The notes: a model not told the origin generated them from the letters alone. A stretch of DNA of 64,000 bases from Calothrix sp. PCC 6303 (GCF_000317435.1 NC_019751.1:2170001-2234000); one strand, 5' to 3'. Shown: positions 54,793 through 63,862, counted from the first letter of the stretch. Program-made: numbers and translations.

Positions 54793-54866
54793 TTTTATAA
54801 GTCAACGCGGTGATTACTCACCGCACCCCAAATTAACTAACTAATACAACTAATTCGGAGCTAATT

Positions 54867-55076
54867 ATGATTAACGAAACTAACAATGAAATGATTGAAT
54901 TATCTGTTAATGAACTAGAAAGAATTTCTGGTGGTCTATTTTTTGATAGACCCCGTACTCCAGAAGATCAAGAACGAGAGAACCAAATTCTGGCTTCTTT
55001 AAAAGAGTCTCAAAATAGCGGTGTAGAAGGAATATTAGATAAAGTTAAAGCTAGAGCTCAAGCATATATGAAGTAG
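54867..55076 (+). CDS. Double-glycine peptide precursor, different type
   Basis: It has 69 residues. The leader MINETNNEMIELSVNELERI plus SGG keeps the ELS.NELE.ISGG pattern but is only distantly like the seven copies. The core starts LFFDRPRTPEDQERENQ and is charged and helical, ending KARAQAYMK, also without Cys. It has a different ribosome site (TTCGGAGC) and sits between the array and the terminator, so it is probably cotranscribed. It may be a second peptide or an immunity-type partner; the latter is speculation. Confidence 0.75.
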   Translation: MINETNNEMIELSVNELERISGGLFFDRPRTPEDQERENQILASLKESQNSGVEGILDKVKARAQAYMK

Positions 55077-55159
55077 TTATAAACAAGTCTGATAGTTCAG
55101 TTTTTAAATCTCGGTTCAGCAGAAAATAGTAAGTTTTAAATGTTCCTTGAATCCTCATT

Positions 55160-55192
55160 CCAGCCAAATCTTTTAGATTGGCTGGTTTTTTG
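55160..55192 (+). terminator. Strong terminator ending the peptide cassette
   Basis: CCAGCCAAATCT and AGATTGGCTGG pair with one bulged base and a short loop, followed by TTTTTTG. It lies 84 bp after the last precursor. Confidence 0.85.
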
Positions 55193-55480
55193 TTGATTAC
55201 AAAAAATATGGGGAAAGTTATACCAATCCCAAAAAAGCAAGCTATGTCTCTACGATGAGTGAGTAGTAGATAGTAATAAAAGATACTTGTATGTCTGCTG
55301 ACATTTTTTTGATTTAAACTGCCTAGTTCCTGCTGGCTTTTTATTTAACTCAATTGATAATCGCTATAGAAAACAGGAATCAGATATACCCGACAAAAAT
55401 AGTCGGGTATGTTTGACTAGTATTTTTACTCGTGATAGCATCGTTTCACGATTGATGGAAGTACAGGGAAGGCGACTTTT
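55193..55480. other. Intergenic region before thrC
   Basis: The stretch from the cassette terminator to thrC is AT-rich. An ACCCGACAAAAATAGTCGGGT hairpin-like sequence near 55389-55409 (stem CCCGAC... GTCGGG) lies 75 bp upstream of thrC and could be a control element or a leftover terminator. No ORF. Confidence 0.4.
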
Positions 55481-56785
55481 ATGACTCAAGCGATAGCAAA
55501 ACAGGCTCACGTAAATACTGGTAACTTCAAAGCGTTGAAGTGTAAGGAGTGTGGTGCTGAATATGAACCCAAAGCACTACATGTGTGTGAGCTTTGCTTT
55601 GGTCCTTTGGAAGTAAAGTATGACTATAGTAATTTGCGCCTTTCTGTAACCCGCGAAAGTATTCAAGCTGGTCCCAACTCAATTTGGCGCTATCGTGATT
55701 TTCTCCCAGTTGCTACCGACAACTATATAGATGTGGGTACGGGGATGACTCCATTAGTTAAATCTAATCGCTTGGCACGTCGTTTAGGTCTAAAAAATCT
55801 CTACATCAAAAACGATGCTGTAAACATGCCTACCCTCAGCTTTAAGGATCGGGTGGTATCTGTGGCTTTGAGTCGAGCGCGGGAACTAGGCTTTACAACT
55901 GTATCCTGTGCAAGTACAGGAAACCTAGCTAATTCTACAGCTGCGATCGCTGCCTACGCCGGATTGGATTGTTGTGTATTCATCCCTTCTGATTTAGAAG
56001 CTGGTAAAGTCTTAGGTAGTCTTGTTTATAGTCCAACTTTGATGGCTGTAAAAGGTAATTACGACCAAGTTAACCGCCTGTGTTCAGAAGTAGCTAACAC
56101 ACATGGTTGGGGATTTGTCAATATTAATCTTCGCCCCTATTATTCTGAAGGTTCCAAAACATTAGGCTTTGAAGTTGCCGAACAACTGGGATGGAAACTC
56201 CCAGACCACGTTGTTGCACCTTTGGCTTCTGGCTCGTTGTTTACTAAGATCTACAAAGGCTTCCAAGAATTTGTCGAAGTTGGTTTAGTCGAAGATAAAA
56301 AAGTCCGTTTCAGTGGTGCTCAAGCAGAAGGTTGTTCACCCATCGCTGAAGCTTTCAAAGAAGGAAGAGACTTCATAAAACCAGTTAAACCCAACACAAT
56401 CGCTAAATCCCTCGCTATTGGCAACCCCGCAGATGGTGTATACGCGGTGGAACTGGCACAGAAGACAGGTGGTAATATTGAATCAGTAACTGATGCCGAA
56501 ATCATCGAAGCCATCAAGTTACTGGCTGAAACCGAAGGCATATTTACGGAAACCGCAGGTGGAACCACCGTTGCTGTATTGAAGAAGTTGGTGGAAGCTG
56601 GAAAAATCGATCCAGATGAAACTACCGTGGTTTACATTACTGGTAATGGTTTGAAAACCCAAGAAGCTGTTCAAGGTTACATTGGTGAACCCTTCACAAT
56701 TGATGCAAAACTCGATAGCTTTGAAAGTGCGCTTGAGCGATCGCGTACTTTGGATCGCTTAGAATGGCAGCAAGTCTTGGTTTAA
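55481..56785 (+). CDS. thrC: Threonine synthase with N-terminal zinc ribbon
   Basis: The protein has 434 aa and makes threonine from O-phosphohomoserine with PLP. The PLP lysine is Lys122 in PTLSFKDRVVSVAL, and CASTGNLANSTAAIAA and the phosphate-binding region are present. An N-terminal CxxC pair, C21KEC24 and C36ELC39, looks like a zinc ribbon; this extension occurs in a group of threonine synthases. The gene is followed after 81 bp by a MoaD/ThiS-like gene, an association also seen in other bacteria. Confidence 0.93.
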   Translation: MTQAIAKQAHVNTGNFKALKCKECGAEYEPKALHVCELCFGPLEVKYDYSNLRLSVTRESIQAGPNSIWRYRDFLPVATDNYIDVGTGMTPLVKSNRLARRLGLKNLYIKNDAVNMPTLSFKDRVVSVALSRARELGFTTVSCASTGNLANSTAAIAAYAGLDCCVFIPSDLEAGKVLGSLVYSPTLMAVKGNYDQVNRLCSEVANTHGWGFVNINLRPYYSEGSKTLGFEVAEQLGWKLPDHVVAPLASGSLFTKIYKGFQEFVEVGLVEDKKVRFSGAQAEGCSPIAEAFKEGRDFIKPVKPNTIAKSLAIGNPADGVYAVELAQKTGGNIESVTDAEIIEAIKLLAETEGIFTETAGGTTVAVLKKLVEAGKIDPDETTVVYITGNGLKTQEAVQGYIGEPFTIDAKLDSFESALERSRTLDRLEWQQVLV

Positions 56786-56866
56786 TTGACAGCACCTCCA
56801 GATTTTGGATTTACTAAGATATAGTCCAAAATCTTCAACCATCATCCTCCACAACTTTCTAAATTT

Positions 56867-57142
56867 ATGACGATAAAAGTTTTAGTCCCCACTGCGCTGC
56901 AAAAATTCACCAACAACCAAGCTACCCTTGAATGTAGTGGTACTAACATCGATGAGATGATCAATTCCTTAGAGGATGTTTGTCCTGGTATTAAAGCGCG
57001 TTTGTGTGATGAAGCCGGGAAACCCCGCAGATTTTTGAATTTATATGTAAATAGCGAAGATATTCGTTTCTTGGATGGAACATCTACCCCCCTCAAAGAT
57101 GGGGATGAAGTGAGTATTGTTCCTGCTGTTGCTGGTGGTTAA
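56867..57142 (+). CDS. MoaD/ThiS-family ubiquitin-like sulfur carrier
   Basis: The protein has 91 aa. [20 protein letters not shown] is the first beta hairpin, [14 protein letters not shown] the end, with the C-terminal Gly-Gly that is adenylated and thiocarboxylated in this family. In Mycobacterium the related CysO delivers sulfur for cysteine. The neighbour here is threonine synthase rather than a molybdopterin or thiamine gene, so a CysO-like role is more likely than MoaD or ThiS proper. No E1-like or Mec+ protease gene is in view. Confidence 0.88.
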   Translation: MTIKVLVPTALQKFTNNQATLECSGTNIDEMINSLEDVCPGIKARLCDEAGKPRRFLNLYVNSEDIRFLDGTSTPLKDGDEVSIVPAVAGG

Positions 57143-57186
57143 CCAGGAAATTTAGGATTATTAAGTTTAATTGCCTTCAGACGCTT

Positions 57187-57225
57187 AAGTGAGACATATA
57201 TACAAAAGTATGTCTCACTTTTTTT
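57187..57225 (+). terminator. Strong terminator after the sulfur-carrier gene
   Basis: AAGTGAGACATA and TATGTCTCACTT form a perfect 12-bp stem with a ten-base loop and are followed by TTTTT. It ends the thrC unit. Confidence 0.88.
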
Positions 57226-57503
57226 GCGTGGATGTTCAACTAAAGTTTTCAGCATAATAGTATAAATAAACAATAAATTATACTAAAAAAGAAATTTATA
57301 GATTTGAATCTAAAAGCTTGTTTAATAAGTAATTATTGATTAAGTATATACTGAATAAGTAATAGATACTGACTTTAAGTTTAACCAAATTAGGTGTTCA
57401 AAAACTCCTATTCTGGCTTTTTTCTCTGGCGTTTTCGCGGTTGTAAGAGTATTTACCCAGAATGTATCCTCGGAGGATAGCTTATATATTAGAGAAATTA
57501 CTT

Positions 57504-57977
57504 ATGCTTCAGCGTTTTGCCATCACTTCTGGTTTAATACTGACAAATATACTGATAGTAACCCCAGCTACTTGGGCAGAAAGCACTGAGGTTCAAATTC
57601 ATTTTAGTGGAGTGGTTCCAGAAAGAACATCTGTTAGGATTTCACCAACACCTAATTCTGAGTTACTTTCGAGTTTGAAAATCATTAAGTCACCTCAAGG
57701 ACAAAGATCTACAACTCTGCATTTTGATTCCACCCAACCAAGCAATATTATAGTTTCTCCTCCGGAATTTGTATCTGGTTCTCACCCTGAACCCCGTGGA
57801 ACAGTTCATACAAGCTTATTGAAATTTGAGCAAGATAGTAGTGATACCAGTGGCAAAAACTTTACAACTATACCCGCAGGTAAAGTAGACTTACAACTAC
57901 AGACTTTAGTGAAAGCTCCTCAAGACTTACCGCCAGGGATATATAATTACAGAGCTACTTTGACTATTGTCCCTTGA
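57504..57977 (+). CDS. Small exported protein, unknown function
   Basis: I prefer ATG 57504 (157 aa) to ATG 57462, because it gives a proper signal peptide: LQRFAITSGLILTNILIVTP, cut after TWA. The mature part is rich in beta-prone Thr/Ser/Val (VQIHFSGVVPERTSVRISPT, VDLQLQTLVKAPQDLPPGIY), resembling a fimbrial or WxL-like extracellular beta domain. I do not recognise a family with confidence. Its end overlaps the preferred-start region of the next gene closely (8 bp gap). Confidence 0.6.
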   Translation: MLQRFAITSGLILTNILIVTPATWAESTEVQIHFSGVVPERTSVRISPTPNSELLSSLKIIKSPQGQRSTTLHFDSTQPSNIIVSPPEFVSGSHPEPRGTVHTSLLKFEQDSSDTSGKNFTTIPAGKVDLQLQTLVKAPQDLPPGIYNYRATLTIVP

Positions 57978-57984
57978 AGAATTG

Positions 57985-58791
57985 ATGAAAAGACGAGACT
58001 TATTAATTACATCTGCTGCTGTTGCTTCAACGTCACTCATTGCTAAATTTGGAACGGATAAAACTATAGCGGCACAAGCTGTAAAAGGCAAAACTGTTAC
58101 TTTAGCTGAGGGATTAGAAGGATATTACGTCTATCCCCAAGGTAAAAAGTCAGCCCCTGCGGTGATGGTATTTATGGAAGCCTTCGGCTTAAATAGCTAT
58201 ATTAAAGAAGTATGCGATCGCTTGGCAAGGGCAGGGTATGCAGCGCTTGCCCCAGACTTTTATCATGGTGCTACCTATAACTATACAGATATTCAAAATG
58301 CGATCGCTAAATTAAAAACCCTCAATGATGACACAGTTATGTCTGAAGTTGGTAAGGGATTAGAATTTTTAGCTAAACGTAAAGAGGTTACAGCTAATAA
58401 AGTTGGTGTGATGGGTTTTTGCATGGGTGGACGCTATACATTTTTAGCGAATGCAGTTCACGCTGATAAATTTAAAGGTGCAGTTGCTTTTTATGGTGGG
58501 GGAATCGATAACCCGAAAGATCAATTAGGACGTAAATCACTTTTAGATCAAGTCGCTGGGATGAAAGCACCAATTATGTTGATATATGGTGCTGAGGATA
58601 ACTTAATTCCCCCTGATGAACATGGCAGAATTGCCACAGCACTGTCGTCTGCCAAAAAACGTTACACCCTAACAGTTTTCCCCGCAGCAGGACATGGCTT
58701 TTTTAGTGATCGTCGTGATAGCTATGTCGCTCCTGCGGCAAAGGAAGCATGGCAATTGACAATGAGTTTCTTTTCTGAAAACCTGAAATAA
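57985..58791 (+). CDS. Dienelactone hydrolase family protein with Tat-type signal
   Basis: I start at ATG 57985 (268 aa): it begins MKRRDLLITSAAVASTSLIA, a twin-arginine signal, and the upstream TTG at 57967 would spoil this. The alpha/beta-hydrolase triad of the family is Cys146 in GFCMGGRY, Asp205 in YGAEDNLIP and His237 in AAGHGFF. The enzyme should hydrolyse an ester or lactone outside the cytoplasm. It follows the small exported protein by 7 bp and may be cotranscribed with it. Confidence 0.88.
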   Translation: MKRRDLLITSAAVASTSLIAKFGTDKTIAAQAVKGKTVTLAEGLEGYYVYPQGKKSAPAVMVFMEAFGLNSYIKEVCDRLARAGYAALAPDFYHGATYNYTDIQNAIAKLKTLNDDTVMSEVGKGLEFLAKRKEVTANKVGVMGFCMGGRYTFLANAVHADKFKGAVAFYGGGIDNPKDQLGRKSLLDQVAGMKAPIMLIYGAEDNLIPPDEHGRIATALSSAKKRYTLTVFPAAGHGFFSDRRDSYVAPAAKEAWQLTMSFFSENLK

Positions 58792-58793
58792 AC

Positions 58794-58992
58794 TTGTAGG
58801 GTGTGTGACACGAAAGATTCTCATTTCAAAGAGGAATATCAATCTTGTGTCACGCGCCAATGATCTAGTTCAGAGACAAACGATTATTATACTACCAGGA
58901 CTTACTGTATTGTCACAACACTCGTTTGGTGAGTGACACCAAAAGCTTTATTACTACATTCAGAATCTCTCTAAGTGTCACACACCCTACAA
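58794..58992. repeat. MITE with 18-bp perfect terminal inverted repeats
   Basis: TTGTAGGGTGTGTGACAC at 58794-58811 is the exact inverse of GTGTCACACACCCTACAA at 58975-58992, with weaker pairing continuing about 12 bp inwards (AGATTCT/AGAATCT). A further TGTGTCACG / GAGTGACACC pair lies inside. The 199-bp element codes for nothing and begins 2 bp after the hydrolase stop codon. Confidence 0.75.
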
Positions 58993-59281
58993 AAAATGTA
59001 CCTGATAACTATTTACTGCCAGTCCTTTCAACGCGTTCATACGTACTACCATTTTTCCGGCTGAAACCCTCATTCTTGCGTTACCGTAAAATTAAGTTTT
59101 TTAGTTATCCATACAAATTTACGATCTCCGCAGATCAAAAACGATCAATATACCGCCGATTAAATTATTCGTTTTGTCGAAGATTTATCACAAGCCTTAT
59201 TTTTAGGGGGTTAATTGGACGTGTATTTTGGACAGAAAAGCTAGTACACTAGTTCGCGTTGAAAGGGCTGCTATTTACTGC
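58993..59281. other. Remaining convergent intergenic region
   Basis: Between the MITE and the end of ndhD no hairpin with T-run or credible gene is seen. A 108-codon ORF starting inside the MITE (58926) runs through it but has no coding character. Confidence 0.35.
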
Positions 59282-60973
59282 TTACTGATTCAAAGTTCCT
59301 AAAACCGAAGGCATCTCCGACTCAATAATTTGAGGATTCAAAAAGCCATTAGCGTATACACGAGGATTGGTTTGAGCAATTTGGGTGTAAGATTGGCGGA
59401 CTTGAGTATTTATAGCCACAGTTTTCGCATCATACATTCCCATTGCCGCCTTGGGATATAAACCAATTCCAACTATCAACACTATGAAACAAGCAGCGAT
59501 AAATATTTCGCGGGGACTAGCATCTCGATAGATGGATTGACTGGGTAAAAGACAGTCTGTTCCAAAACAGGCAACTTCTTCGTCTGTCAAATTTGTTGAT
59601 GTGGTGTTATTTATGTCACAAATCAGGCTTTTCCCATTTCCATAAAATACCTGTCTGAGAAGATTGAGAAGGTAAATTGGGGTAAGAATAACTCCCACTG
59701 CGGCAAGGAAAATTGTGACTGTACAGAAGGTGGAACTGTAAATATCGCTGGTGGTAATACCTAGAAATACTGAAAGCTCACCCGCAAAACCACTCATGCC
59801 TGGAAGTGCTAAAGATGCCATAGCACCGATGGTAAATAGGGCGAAAACTTTGGGCATAGCTTGACCTACACCGCCCATTTCCTCCATCATCATTGTGTGG
59901 GTACGGTCGTAAGTAATACCAGCAAGGAAGAATAGAACTGAAGCAATCAAACCATGGGATATCATTTGTAACATTGCCCCGTTGATGCCTAAGTCGGTAA
60001 AAGAAGCAATACCCAACAGGACGAATCCCATGTGAGATATGGATGAGTATGCTAAACGACGCTTCATGTTGTTTTGAGCAAAGGAGTTTAAAGCGCCGTA
60101 GATAATATTAACAACACCAAGAATCGCTAAAACTGGGGCAAAGTAGATATGTGCATTGGGCAGCATTTCTAAATTGAGGCGAATGATTCCATATCCACCC
60201 ATTTTTAGGAGGACACCAGCCAAAATCATTGATACTGGTGAAGAAGCTTCACCATGAGCATCTGGAAGCCAGGTGTGTAGGGGGAAGACTGCTAATTTAA
60301 CACCAAATGCAATGAGTAATCCGGCGTAGAGGAATAGTTCTAAACCGAGGGGATAATCTTTGAGTTTAAGGGCAACAATATCGAAAGTAACGTCATTACC
60401 TCCATACAGCGCCATAGCGATCGCAGCGACGATAATAAATATAGAAGCAGCAGCGGTATATATTAAAAATTTTGTGGCTGCATAGCGGCGTTTTTGTCCA
60501 CCCCAAATGCAAATCAGTAGATAAACGGGAATCAGTTCGACTTCCCACATAATAAAGAATAATAGCAAGTCTTGGGCAACGAATACGCCTATTTGGGCAG
60601 CGTAAAGTACCAACATTAATGAATAAAATAGTTTTGGTCTTCTGTCAACTTGCCATGCAGAAAAAATGGCTAATGTGGTGACGAATCCTGCTAGTAATAC
60701 TAGGGGAAATGATAGCCCATCAACGGAAACTGACCAACTTAAACCTATTTGGGGAAGCCAACTGTAGCTTTCCGCCATTTGAAAGGTTGTACTATTGGGG
60801 TCGTAGTTGAGCCAGAATGCAAGGCACATTAAGATAAAGTCGGCGATGCCTACACCTAGTGCATACCAGCGCACATATTTACCATCTTTATCGGGTAGTA
60901 AAGGAATCAAAAAAGCGCCTACTAATGGTAGTAGAATTATCGCGGTCAGCCAAGGAAATTGATCCGCCATCAT
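59282..60973 (-). CDS. ndhD: NAD(P)H-quinone oxidoreductase subunit D (chain 4)
   Basis: The protein has 563 aa from the ATG at 60973 (a TTG two codons upstream is less likely). It has about 14 membrane helices. [18 protein letters not shown] carries the Glu of the antiporter-like proton channel, and [20 protein letters not shown] with the conserved Lys and His is the family signature. It is part of the thylakoid NDH-1 complex for cyclic electron flow and respiration. The extended segment around residues 468-500 (loop with [14 protein letters not shown]) is seen in cyanobacterial NdhD1-type proteins. Which paralogue (D1 or D2) is not certain. Confidence 0.92.
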   Translation of the reverse strand: MMADQFPWLTAIILLPLVGAFLIPLLPDKDGKYVRWYALGVGIADFILMCLAFWLNYDPNSTTFQMAESYSWLPQIGLSWSVSVDGLSFPLVLLAGFVTTLAIFSAWQVDRRPKLFYSLMLVLYAAQIGVFVAQDLLLFFIMWEVELIPVYLLICIWGGQKRRYAATKFLIYTAAASIFIIVAAIAMALYGGNDVTFDIVALKLKDYPLGLELFLYAGLLIAFGVKLAVFPLHTWLPDAHGEASSPVSMILAGVLLKMGGYGIIRLNLEMLPNAHIYFAPVLAILGVVNIIYGALNSFAQNNMKRRLAYSSISHMGFVLLGIASFTDLGINGAMLQMISHGLIASVLFFLAGITYDRTHTMMMEEMGGVGQAMPKVFALFTIGAMASLALPGMSGFAGELSVFLGITTSDIYSSTFCTVTIFLAAVGVILTPIYLLNLLRQVFYGNGKSLICDINNTTSTNLTDEEVACFGTDCLLPSQSIYRDASPREIFIAACFIVLIVGIGLYPKAAMGMYDAKTVAINTQVRQSYTQIAQTNPRVYANGFLNPQIIESEMPSVLGTLNQ

Positions 60974-61103
60974 AGTCAATAGGAAGAAATACTTATTTGT
61001 TTGATGCTGTCATCATACTAAATTTTGTAACGTTTTTATCATAGGGATTTACTATAGTCATACCTGGTTGATATGTATGGAGTTTTATGATGATTAAGAG
61101 TTT

Positions 61104-61170
61104 TAACGCAAAGCACGCGGAGGAAAGCGCAAAGTTTCGCAGAGGAGGAAGAGAGGAGGAGAGGAAGAGG
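61104..61170. repeat. Purine-rich interspersed repeat before the RluA-type gene
   Basis: AACGCAAAGCACGCGGAGGA is followed by AAGCGCAAAGTTTCGCAGAGG and GAGGA tandem units. This ACGCAAAG...GCGCAGAG pattern is a familiar dispersed repeat of cyanobacteria. Here it grades into the ribosome-binding site of the gene. Confidence 0.6.
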
Positions 61171-61181
61171 GGAGGAGGTTG

Positions 61182-62912
61182 ATGGTTTTACATCGGGTTA
61201 CGGATTTTGTGGGTGAGGGGTTTGCAGTTCCGGATTTGTTGCCGGGTTACTATTATGAAGGTGTTTGTCCACAGACGGGGGTGTTGTTGAGGTTGCCCCG
61301 CACTGCTTTGGTGGAGTCTGTTGCACGGGGTTTGATGGCTGATTTGGCGGTTGATGAGGGGTATGCTCAAAAGGGAAAGATGTTTGGTGTTTTGTTGGTT
61401 GAGTTGCCAAGTGGGGAACAGAGGGTGTTGAAGGCTTTTTCTGGGTTGCTAAATGGTTGTAATCTGGTGGAGGGTTGGGTACCTCCGATTCCGGGACGTG
61501 AGTCGGTGGTGGTGGATGAGACGGAAACTTTGGTGATGTTGGATGCCATTAAGCAGGAGTTGATTCGTCTTCGGGAGTTGCCGGAACGTTTAGAGTATGA
61601 AAATTTGGCACGGGAATGGGAAGTAACGTTACAACAGATGTCTGTTGTTCATAGCGATCGCAAGTCTCAACGAAGTCAAGAAAGACAGGCTTTTGCTGAG
61701 GATATCACTGTTTTGACTCGGTTGGATTATGAAAGTCGTAAGGATGGAACTGAAAGAAGGTTGCTGAAACGGAAAATTAGAGGTGTTTTAGAACCTTTGG
61801 AGTTGGTGATTAAGGCAGCAGATGCACGAATTCAGGAGTTAAAAAGCCAACGTCGGCAACTTTCTCGTCAGCTTCAAGTTAAGATGCACGCGGCTTATTC
61901 AGTGATGAATTTTTATGGAATGTCTCAATCTTTACAGAAGTTTATGCCCCATGGGTTGCCGACGGGAACTGGAGACTGTTGCGCTCCTAAGTTACTAAAT
62001 TATGCTGCTAGTAACGGTTTTAAGCCTTTGGCTATGGCTGAATTTTGGTGGGGTGCTGGAACTTTTACTGGGAAGGTATCGGGTGAATTTTATGGTGCTT
62101 GTGTCGAACGTTGCCAACCCATGATGGGGTTTTTACTGTCGGGGTTAAATGAAGGCAGAAGTCAGGAGGCAGAAGGCAGTCACGATGAACAAATTTTTTC
62201 CCCCGTCAAAAATGTAAGGGATTTTTCTACTACTCCCTACTCACTACTCCCTACTCACTTACAAGTCAGGAAACTTGAAATTGCTGAGATTTCGGTGATT
62301 TATGAGGATGAATGGTTGATGGTGGTGAATAAACCTGCTGGTTTGTTATCAGTTCCGGGAAGATATTACGATACTCAAGATAGTGTGGTGAGTCGTTTGC
62401 AGAATGTATTGCCGGATGGGAATAAGATTGCTAGTGTACACCGTTTGGATGGGGAAACTTCTGGTATTTTGTTACTGGCAAAGGATACCCAAACCCATCG
62501 TCAACTAAGTGGGCAATTTCAAGGTAGAAAAGTAAAGAAGGTTTATGAGGCTTTACTTTCTGGTTTGCTAAGTAGTGATAGAGGTACGGTGGAGTTGCCA
62601 CTATGGGGAAATCCAGAAAATCGTCCCTATCAACAGGTTAACTGGGAATATGGTAAACCCAGTGTAACTAATTTTGAAGTTATAAAGCGGGAAGGAAACT
62701 ATACTCGCATTAATTTTTACCCGTTAACAGGACGCACTCATCAGTTACGGGTTCATGCTGCCGATAAAGCAGGATTAAATATACCGATTTTAGGTGATTC
62801 ATTGTACGGATGTGATGATGGTAGGCGTTTACATCTCCACGCCAAAGAATTGTGTTTTGGACATCCTCAATCTGGGGAAAATCTATGTTTACAAGTAGAA
62901 ACTCCATTTTGA
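61182..62912 (+). CDS. RluA-family pseudouridine synthase with long N-terminal extension
   Basis: The protein has 576 aa; ATG 61182 follows a strong GGGGAGGAGG site. The catalytic domain occupies the last 220 residues: VVNKPAGLLSVPGR, then HRLDGETSGILLLAKD with the catalytic Asp423, and GRTHQLRVHA. It modifies uridine in rRNA or tRNA. The first 360 residues include a coiled coil (about 130-240) and a Cys-containing part (CCAPKLLNYA), a layout known from a subgroup of RluA proteins. At about residues 323-361 a Gly/Ser/Glu then Thr/Pro/Tyr/Ser/Leu-rich stretch is encoded by repeat-like DNA inserted in frame. Confidence 0.85.
   Translation: MVLHRVTDFVGEGFAVPDLLPGYYYEGVCPQTGVLLRLPRTALVESVARGLMADLAVDEGYAQKGKMFGVLLVELPSGEQRVLKAFSGLLNGCNLVEGWVPPIPGRESVVVDETETLVMLDAIKQELIRLRELPERLEYENLAREWEVTLQQMSVVHSDRKSQRSQERQAFAEDITVLTRLDYESRKDGTERRLLKRKIRGVLEPLELVIKAADARIQELKSQRRQLSRQLQVKMHAAYSVMNFYGMSQSLQKFMPHGLPTGTGDCCAPKLLNYAASNGFKPLAMAEFWWGAGTFTGKVSGEFYGACVERCQPMMGFLLSGLNEGRSQEAEGSHDEQIFSPVKNVRDFSTTPYSLLPTHLQVRKLEIAEISVIYEDEWLMVVNKPAGLLSVPGRYYDTQDSVVSRLQNVLPDGNKIASVHRLDGETSGILLLAKDTQTHRQLSGQFQGRKVKKVYEALLSGLLSSDRGTVELPLWGNPENRPYQQVNWEYGKPSVTNFEVIKREGNYTRINFYPLTGRTHQLRVHAADKAGLNIPILGDSLYGCDDGRRLHLHAKELCFGHPQSGENLCLQVETPF
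62147..62265. repeat. Repeat-like DNA inside the RluA-type gene
   Basis: GAAGGCAGAAGTCAGGAGGC followed by AGAAGGCAG, and further on CTACTCACTACTCCCTACTC with related ACTCCCTACTCAC units, are of the kind normally intergenic in cyanobacteria. They lie between the N-terminal part and the catalytic domain and keep the reading frame. Confidence 0.6.
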
Positions 62913-62989
62913 GCAGCAACGGAGTCAATGTCAAAACAAGATAGAATCGGGGAATACGCCTGATATCCAAGCAAGCAAAATGGTAAGTT

Positions 62990-63862
62990 ATGAATGAGCG
63001 GGCATTGCTTCTAATTAATCATCATTCCCGTCAAGGTAAACAACGCAGTGATGAAGTTGTTGCATATCTGCAAAATCTAGGTTTGGAGTTATTTATCGAA
63101 TCTACCGATGAACCCCACCACATGACGGAGATGATTCACCAATATAAGCATCGAGTTGATTTGGTAATTGTCGGTGGGGGAGATGGTACCCTAAATGCAG
63201 CTATCGAAGGTTTACTAGAAACTAAATTACCCCTAGGAGTCTTGCCATTAGGAACCGCAAACGATTTAGCTAGGACTTTGAATATACCAAATTCCTTACC
63301 CGCAGCTTGTAATGCGATCGCATCCGGAAAAATCCGCTACATTGATCTAGGTTGGGTTAATGGTAAACACTTTTTCAATGTCGCAAGTTTAGGACTAAGC
63401 GTCAAAATTACCCAGCGATTAACCAAACAAGCTAAACGTCGTTGGGGTGTTCTTGCCTATGCAGCTACCGCACTCAAAGTTATTTGGGAATCTCGACCCT
63501 TCAGCGCTGATATTATTCTTCAAGGTAGAACCATTTCTGTGAAAACTGTCCAAATTGCCGTGGGCAATGGTCGATATTACGGAGGCGGAATGGCGGTAGT
63601 ATTTGATGCCAATATAGACGACCAAAGGCTTGATTTATATAGTTTAGAGATGAAACACTGGTGGCAAATTATCCCCTTACTACCAGCAATGCGAGATGGT
63701 AAACATATCCATTGGCGAAATGTCCGCGCTTTAGAAGGTCAAGAATTTGAAGTATACACCCGCAAGCCCCGTCCCATCAACACAGACGGCGAAATTACAA
63801 CCTATACACCCGCACATTTCCGCGTTATTCCCAAAGCTATAGCTGTATTTGTCCCCAATTAA
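62990..63862 (+). CDS. YegS/DgkB-type lipid (diacylglycerol) kinase family protein
   Basis: The protein has 290 aa, the family length. The N terminus LLINHHSRQGKQRSDEVV resembles the NPxSG-type motif, VIVGGGDGTLNAAIEGL (about 60-76) is the nucleotide-binding signature, and LGVLPLGTANDLARTL follows. The C-terminal part has the IAVGNGRYYGGGM and RPINTDGEI motifs. Such enzymes phosphorylate diacylglycerol, phosphatidylglycerol or a related lipid. It lies 77 bp after the RluA-type gene. Confidence 0.9.
   Translation: MNERALLLINHHSRQGKQRSDEVVAYLQNLGLELFIESTDEPHHMTEMIHQYKHRVDLVIVGGGDGTLNAAIEGLLETKLPLGVLPLGTANDLARTLNIPNSLPAACNAIASGKIRYIDLGWVNGKHFFNVASLGLSVKITQRLTKQAKRRWGVLAYAATALKVIWESRPFSADIILQGRTISVKTVQIAVGNGRYYGGGMAVVFDANIDDQRLDLYSLEMKHWWQIIPLLPAMRDGKHIHWRNVRALEGQEFEVYTRKPRPINTDGEITTYTPAHFRVIPKAIAVFVPN

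Larger units (their letters stand above)
53003..54824 (+). repeat. Seven identical small hairpins between the peptide genes
   Basis: Each gene of the array is followed by GCGGTGA-N4-TCACCGC: 53003-53020, 53303-53320, 53603-53620, 53903-53920, 54211-54228, 54507-54524 and 54807-54824. The loop is CTAT in six and TTAC in the last. The stem is kept in all, even after the diverged copy 5, where the neighbouring bases differ. No T-run follows, so it is more likely a processing or mRNA-stability element than a terminator. Confidence 0.8.

Noticed and set aside
52767-55076. Lanthipeptide, cyanobactin or microviridin precursors
   Set aside because: No Cys in any core, no heterocycle-forming or ATP-grasp enzymes nearby and no matching core motifs.
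58926-59252. A 108-codon ORF between the hydrolase gene and ndhD
   Set aside because: It starts inside the MITE and has a composition like translated intergenic DNA (many Ser, Phe, Arg).
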